Source of the DNA: Nitrospirota bacterium
GTDB taxonomy: Bacteria; Nitrospirota; JACRHJ01
Assembly: GCA_027328825.1 (NCBI GenBank)
Contig: DAHWTK010000021.1
Coordinates: forward strand, 1-18,974
DNA: 18,974 nt
Reading direction: 5' to 3'
In this document: positions 15,123 to 18,974 of the stretch, one piece after another
Numbering within the stretch: the stretch's first letter is position 1
Layout of the letters: the number at the start of each line of letters is the position of its first letter
The notes under the pieces: generated by a model
Told to the model about the DNA's origin: nothing
Databases searched by the model: none
Seen by the model: the letters and a program-made list of their open reading frames with translations, nothing else
Position numbers and translations under genes: made by a program

Positions 15123-16447
15123 GATATATACCAAACACGCCGGAAGACCGAAGACTTATGCTCGATGCGGCGGGTGCGCGCGAGTTTAAAGACCTGATAA
15201 AAGAAATTCCGGAAGGGCTTCTCCTTAAGGAGCCGTTAAAACTCCCGCCGGCGCTATCCGAGATGGAACTCATGGCGGAGCTTGGGGAACTGACCGGGCT
15301 TAACGCCGACACCTCGAAATATGCCTGTTTCACGGGCGGCGGAGCGTACGACCACTTTATCCCCTCGGCAGTCCGGTTTATAACGTCCCGCTCCGAGTTC
15401 GCCACGTCTTATACCCCATACCAGGCGGAGGCGAGCCAGGGAACTCTCCAGGCGGCGTTTGAATACCAGAGCATGGTCTGCGAGTTGACCGGCATGGGTG
15501 CGGCAAATGCCTCTATGTATGACGGCGCATCCGCAACGGCGGAGGCCGCGCTGATGGCCCAAAGGCTTACAAAAAGGCGGGAGATTGCCGTGTCCAGGGC
15601 GGTGCATCCAAGCTATCGCCAGACGCTTAAAACCTACATGCGCGGAGTAAAATCACCTGTGGTGGAAATACCTTACGACACCGTCTCCGGGACCACAGAC
15701 ATTCAGGCCCTTGTCCAGGACATCGGAGCGGATACCGCTGCCGTGATAATACAATATCCGAACTTCTTCGGCTGTATCGAGGATTTAAAAACCGCCGCCC
15801 AGGCTGCGCACGAAAAGGGAGCGCTTCTTGTAGCCGTTATCGACCCTATTGCCCTTGGGCTCCTGAAAAGTCCCGGGGAACTAGGTGCGGATATTGTAGT
15901 GGGGGAAGGACAAGGGCTCGGCAAGTCCATGTCCTTCGGCGGGCCATATCTCGGCATATTCGCGTGCAGGGATGACTTTATCCGGCAGATGCCGGGAAGG
16001 ATAGTAGGCGAGACGAAAGACAGGCGCGGAAAACGCGGATACGTCCTTACTCTCCAGGCGCGCGAACAGCACATAAAGAGGGAGCGTGCCACATCTAATA
16101 TCTGCACGAACGAGGCGCTGGTCGCCCTGACGGCGGCTGTGTATCTCTCGCTCATGGGTGGCCGAGGGTTGAGAGAAGTAGCGTCGCTATGCCTGCAAAA
16201 GTCTCATTACGCCCTTGAAGAACTAAGGAAAAAGGGGATAAAGCCCGTTTTCAATGCGCCGTTCTTCAAGGAATTCGCCGTTGACGTCAAGGATATTAAG
16301 TCGTTGAACAAAAAGCTCATGAAGGATAATATAATCGGGGGCATAGACCTCAGTGATTATTATCCTGAACTGAGCGGCAGGATGCTTATTGCGGTTACGG
16401 AGAAAAGAACACGGGCGGAGATAGACCGGCTTGTGTCATTATTCTGA
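15119..16447 (+). CDS. gcvPA: glycine dehydrogenase (decarboxylating) subunit 1, P-protein N-terminal half
   Basis: Alpha subunit of the two-subunit P protein of the glycine cleavage system. With GcvPB, which carries the PLP lysine, it decarboxylates glycine and loads the aminomethyl group onto H protein. The 442-residue length is normal for GcvPA. Landmarks: MRYIPNTPEDRRLML at the N-terminus, CFTGGGAYDHFIPSAVRFI, FATSYTPYQAEASQGTLQAA, SMYDGASATAEAALMA, and GKSMSFGGPYLGIFACRDDF. The C-terminus (GRMLIAVTEKRTRAEIDRLV) is complete, so this is a whole GcvPA and not a truncated fused P protein. No SD is visible before its ATG, which overlaps the gcvT stop. The subunit needs GcvPB and GcvH, neither of which is in this window. 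Confidence 0.96.
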   Translation: MRYIPNTPEDRRLMLDAAGAREFKDLIKEIPEGLLLKEPLKLPPALSEMELMAELGELTGLNADTSKYACFTGGGAYDHFIPSAVRFITSRSEFATSYTPYQAEASQGTLQAAFEYQSMVCELTGMGAANASMYDGASATAEAALMAQRLTKRREIAVSRAVHPSYRQTLKTYMRGVKSPVVEIPYDTVSGTTDIQALVQDIGADTAAVIIQYPNFFGCIEDLKTAAQAAHEKGALLVAVIDPIALGLLKSPGELGADIVVGEGQGLGKSMSFGGPYLGIFACRDDFIRQMPGRIVGETKDRRGKRGYVLTLQAREQHIKRERATSNICTNEALVALTAAVYLSLMGGRGLREVASLCLQKSHYALEELRKKGIKPVFNAPFFKEFAVDVKDIKSLNKKLMKDNIIGGIDLSDYYPELSGRMLIAVTEKRTRAEIDRLVSLF

Positions 16448-16472
16448 TTATGCATTGTATCTGTGAGTATTT

Positions 16473-18083
16473 ATGACGAGTCTCATGTATTTTTCCCTGT
16501 TCGGCGGCCTGATGCTCCTGGTGTACGGCATCCGCCAGACGGGTGAAGGGCTTCAGAAGGCCGCAGGCCCGCACCTAAAACAGGCCCTGAACTACCTCAC
16601 CAGGAACCGCACGAAGGCCCTTCTCCTTGGCATTATAATAACCACGCTTACACAATCCTCCACCGCCACGACAGTCATGCTGGTCGGGTTTGTAAACTCC
16701 GGCATAATGCAGTTCGCCCAGACGCTTGGAGTAATACTTGGCGCGGACATCGGCACCACCGTAACCGTGCAGATAATCGCGTTCAACATAATGGAATACT
16801 CGATATTTTTAATCGGCCTTGGTCTTCTGGGTGTGTACCTCGGGAGGAGCCGGATGTGGAAAGATGCGGGCCAGGCTGTCGCGGGATTTGGTTTCATATT
16901 CCTGTCCTTAAAGATAATGTCGGACGCCATGGCCCCGCTCGGAAAATCCGAGATATTCCGCCTCATGCTGGTCATGCTGAAGAACAACCCCATAATAGGA
17001 CTTTTAATCTCTGCCGTTTTTACCGCCCTTGTCCATTCAAGCGCCGCGACTATCGGCGTGGCCCTGAGCCTCGCCTCGCAGGGTCTTATAGGCATACACC
17101 AGGCCCTGCCGATTATCTTCGGCGCGAATATCGGCACATGCGCCACGGCCATGTTCATAGGGCTGACAGGCACCGCCGAAGGCAAACGGGTGGCCTACGC
17201 CCATACGCTTTTCAAGGTAATCGGCGTGCTGATATTCTTCCCCCTGATGGGGCCGCTTGCGGACATCGTCCAGCATAGCTCCGATAACGTAGTCAGACAG
17301 ATCGCAAACGCCCACACGTTTTTTAACGCCGCACTGGCCATAATGTTCCTTCCGTTTTCTTCCATTACCGCAAGATTCCTTGAAAAGACGGTAAAGGGCA
17401 AAAATGAGGAGGAGCCTTTCGGGCCTAAATTTCTCGACGAGGCCGTCCTGACTACGCCGCCACTTGCCATTTCGCAGGCGGCGCGGGAGACGCTCCGGAT
17501 GGCCGATATCGTCCAGGACATGCTGGTGAACGTGCCGGAGGCATTTGAGCTTGAGGACGAGGGTTTCATATCCGGCATAGAGGAGACCGACGACCGCGTG
17601 GACAAGCTCGACAGGGGCATAAGGTTTTACCTTGCAAAGATACCGGGCTCCCTTACGGAAGAACAATCCAGAAGGGAACTTTCAATAATATCCATTACTT
17701 CCGATCTGGAGAACATAGGGGACACGATAGACAAGAATATAATGGCCCTGGCGAGGAAAAAAATGAGAAACGGGCTTAGCTTTTCCAGGGAAGGACATCT
17801 GGAAATCAGGGATTTCCACCGGAAGGTGGCGGAAAACTTCCAGACCGCCGTGGCAGCTTTCACGGCAAACGACCTCGACCTGGCCGACAGGGTTATGAAA
17901 AACAAGGAAAGGATGGAGGCGCTCGAAAAGGAATATAGAAATGCCCATATCGAAAGGCTGAAACAGGGGTTGAAAGAGTCTTTCGAGACAAGCGCCATAC
18001 ATCTCGACATGCTGACCTACCTCGAGAGGATAAACACGCACGTAACGCATATGGCGTATACGCTCATCGAGGCGAAGGGGTAG
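16473..18083 (+). CDS. Na/Pi-cotransporter family protein (PNaS) with C-terminal PhoU-like domain
   Basis: A 536-residue inner-membrane protein. The membrane part (residues ~1-310) has the inverted double repeat of the family with its two signature motifs: TLTQSSTATTVMLVGF (Q61, S62, S63) and TALVHSSAATIGVALSLAS (H188, S189, S190). Each is followed by a glycine-rich GADIGTT- or GANIGTC-type stretch. After a linker, residues ~330-530 form a helical PhoU-like domain, as in YjbB-like and NptA-like bacterial proteins. Homologues move phosphate coupled to sodium, and some export phosphate; direction and ion cannot be read here. The ATG lies 25 bp after gcvPA without a good ribosome binding site. 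It sits at the end of the run with no phosphate genes beside it, so its link to the glycine cleavage genes may be only positional. Confidence 0.92.
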   Translation: MTSLMYFSLFGGLMLLVYGIRQTGEGLQKAAGPHLKQALNYLTRNRTKALLLGIIITTLTQSSTATTVMLVGFVNSGIMQFAQTLGVILGADIGTTVTVQIIAFNIMEYSIFLIGLGLLGVYLGRSRMWKDAGQAVAGFGFIFLSLKIMSDAMAPLGKSEIFRLMLVMLKNNPIIGLLISAVFTALVHSSAATIGVALSLASQGLIGIHQALPIIFGANIGTCATAMFIGLTGTAEGKRVAYAHTLFKVIGVLIFFPLMGPLADIVQHSSDNVVRQIANAHTFFNAALAIMFLPFSSITARFLEKTVKGKNEEEPFGPKFLDEAVLTTPPLAISQAARETLRMADIVQDMLVNVPEAFELEDEGFISGIEETDDRVDKLDRGIRFYLAKIPGSLTEEQSRRELSIISITSDLENIGDTIDKNIMALARKKMRNGLSFSREGHLEIRDFHRKVAENFQTAVAAFTANDLDLADRVMKNKERMEALEKEYRNAHIERLKQGLKESFETSAIHLDMLTYLERINTHVTHMAYTLIEAKG

Positions 18084-18098
18084 TTGCCGCTTTTTCGC

Positions 18099-18127
18099 TT
18101 TACATGGCATATCGGAGTTGTTATAAT
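18099..18127 (+). promoter_or_regulatory. sigma70-type promoter of ribBA
   Basis: TTTACA at 18099-18104 (5 of 6 to TTGACA) and a perfect TATAAT at 18122-18127 are separated by exactly 17 bp. Transcription would begin near 18134, leaving a leader of about 38 bases before the GTG at 18172. This leader is far too short for an FMN riboswitch. It is the best promoter match I saw in the window. Confidence 0.72.
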
Positions 18128-18171
18128 TTCCTTTCCTGAAAATATTCCCCTATATCGGAAGGTTAATTAAC

Positions 18172-18974
18172 GTGACCCGCAGCAAGCAGAAATTCGACAG
18201 CATCGAGGAAGCCGTAGCGGATATCCGAGACGGCAGGATGGTAATACTCGTTGACGACGAGGACAGGGAAAACGAGGGCGACCTCACCATGGCGGCGGAG
18301 AAGGTTACCCCGGAAGCCATAAACTTCATGGCGAAATACGGGCGCGGGCTGATATGCCTGTCCATGACCGCCGAAAAAGTCGAAGAGCTCCAACTCCCGA
18401 TGATGTCTTCAAAAAACACCTCCGTATTCGGCACGGCGTTCACTGTTTCCATAGAGGCGAAAAAAGGCGTATCTACAGGCATCTCCGCGAAGGACAGGGC
18501 CACCACTATCCTTACCGCCGTGCGCGAAGACTGCAAGCCGGAAGACCTTGCACGTCCCGGCCATATTTTCCCGCTCAGAGCCCAGAAAGGCGGCGTTCTG
18601 AGGCGGGCCGGGCAGACGGAAGGCTCGGTAGACCTCGCCCGAATAGCCGGGCTTGCCCCATCCGGAGTTATCTGTGAGATAATGAACGAAGACGGGACAA
18701 TGGCCAGGGTTCCGGAACTTGCCGAGTTTGCGAAAGAGCATAAGCTGAAAATGATCACCATAAAATCCCTGATAGAATACAGGATGCGGCGTGAGTCGTT
18801 CGTAAAGAGAGCCGCGGTAACAACCCTCCCTACAGAATACGGCAATTTCACCGCGATAGCGTACGAGAACGATGTTGACGACTTAAACCATCTCGCGCTT
18901 GTCAAGGGAGAAATAAAGTCCGGAGACGATGTCCTTGTGCGTGTTCATTCCGAATGTCTTACTGGCGACGTTCT
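18172..18974 (+). CDS. ribBA: 3,4-dihydroxy-2-butanone-4-phosphate synthase / GTP cyclohydrolase II (3' end outside window)
   Basis: Bifunctional riboflavin-pathway entry enzyme. Residues ~8-205 form the RibB domain, which turns ribulose 5-phosphate into 3,4-dihydroxy-2-butanone 4-phosphate and formate. It shows VDDEDRENEGDL (D28-D37), TGISAKDRATTI and RPGHIFPLRAQKGGVLRRAG. The frame then continues into a GTP cyclohydrolase II domain, as shown by the linker, the strand LPTEYGNFTAIAYEN and VRVHSECLTGDV with the zinc ligand C262. The frame is open to the end of the window (267 complete codons). The GTG start has GGAAGG nine bases upstream and lies behind its own promoter, so this is a separate transcription unit from the run before it. 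Whether the RibA half keeps its active-site residues, which some fusions lose, cannot be seen here. Confidence 0.95.
   Translation, partial: MTRSKQKFDSIEEAVADIRDGRMVILVDDEDRENEGDLTMAAEKVTPEAINFMAKYGRGLICLSMTAEKVEELQLPMMSSKNTSVFGTAFTVSIEAKKGVSTGISAKDRATTILTAVREDCKPEDLARPGHIFPLRAQKGGVLRRAGQTEGSVDLARIAGLAPSGVICEIMNEDGTMARVPELAEFAKEHKLKMITIKSLIEYRMRRESFVKRAAVTTLPTEYGNFTAIAYENDVDDLNHLALVKGEIKSGDDVLVRVHSECLTGDV

Noticed and set aside
18150..18905. 251-codon reverse-strand ORF opposite ribBA
   Set aside because: Serine-rich shadow of the ribBA coding frame with no recognisable domain.
1..18974. CRISPR array, tRNA, rRNA, insertion sequence, prophage or defence system
   Set aside because: No spaced direct repeats, tRNA-like cloverleaf, transposase, integrase or known defence domain was seen on either strand.

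Overview
The window reads as ordinary chromosomal DNA from a diderm bacterium with a gene-dense, moderately GC-rich genome. A lipobox-bearing TPR lipoprotein, a two-subunit-type glycine decarboxylase (gcvPA), the pdxJ (DXP-dependent) vitamin B6 route and cobamide genes fit an anaerobic or facultative lineage such as Nitrospirota or a deltaproteobacterial-type group. That placement is an impression from gene content and protein style, not a demonstrated assignment.

Layout. (1) 2-619: 3' end of a ClC chloride channel/transporter gene, + strand. (2) 632-1840: a visibly AT-rich acyltransferase-3 membrane protein on the - strand, convergent with ClC, probably horizontally acquired. It is followed by a 291-bp gene-poor stretch of mixed composition. 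(3) 2132-9137: a tight, probably co-transcribed + strand run of pdxJ, acpS, nnr, a TPR lipoprotein, an APH-fold kinase, an inositol-monophosphatase-family phosphatase and cobQ. Most junctions overlap or abut. (4) 9138-9213: a short AT-rich promoter-like spacer with three copies of GTTTAT/ATAAAC. (5) 9214-13998: a hybrid sensor histidine kinase whose 3' end overlaps cbiB, followed by a CobD-type threonine-phosphate decarboxylase. (6) 14019-16447: gcvT overlapping gcvPA, without gcvH or gcvPB beside them. (7) 16473-18083: a Na/Pi-cotransporter-like protein with a PhoU-like tail. (8) A good sigma70-type promoter at 18099-18127 and the 5' part of a ribBA fusion running off the end.

How the genes fit together. 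The main theme is cofactor supply: pyridoxal phosphate (pdxJ), phosphopantetheine transfer to ACP (acpS), NAD(P)HX repair (nnr), cobamide assembly (cobQ, cbiB, cobD), folate-linked one-carbon metabolism (gcvT/gcvPA) and riboflavin (ribBA). CobD-type decarboxylase and gcvPA are both PLP enzymes, so the pdxJ product feeds two later genes. cobQ, cbiB and the CobD homologue act at consecutive stages: amidation to cobyric acid, aminopropanol-phosphate supply, and its attachment.

I found no clearly new system. The best lead is the unassigned kinase and phosphatase pair immediately upstream of cobQ, which could fill two cobamide steps that are often unassigned: threonine phosphorylation and a late dephosphorylation. 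Second is the sensor kinase placed between cobQ and cbiB and overlapping cbiB. No tRNA, rRNA, CRISPR array, insertion sequence or recognisable riboswitch was seen.
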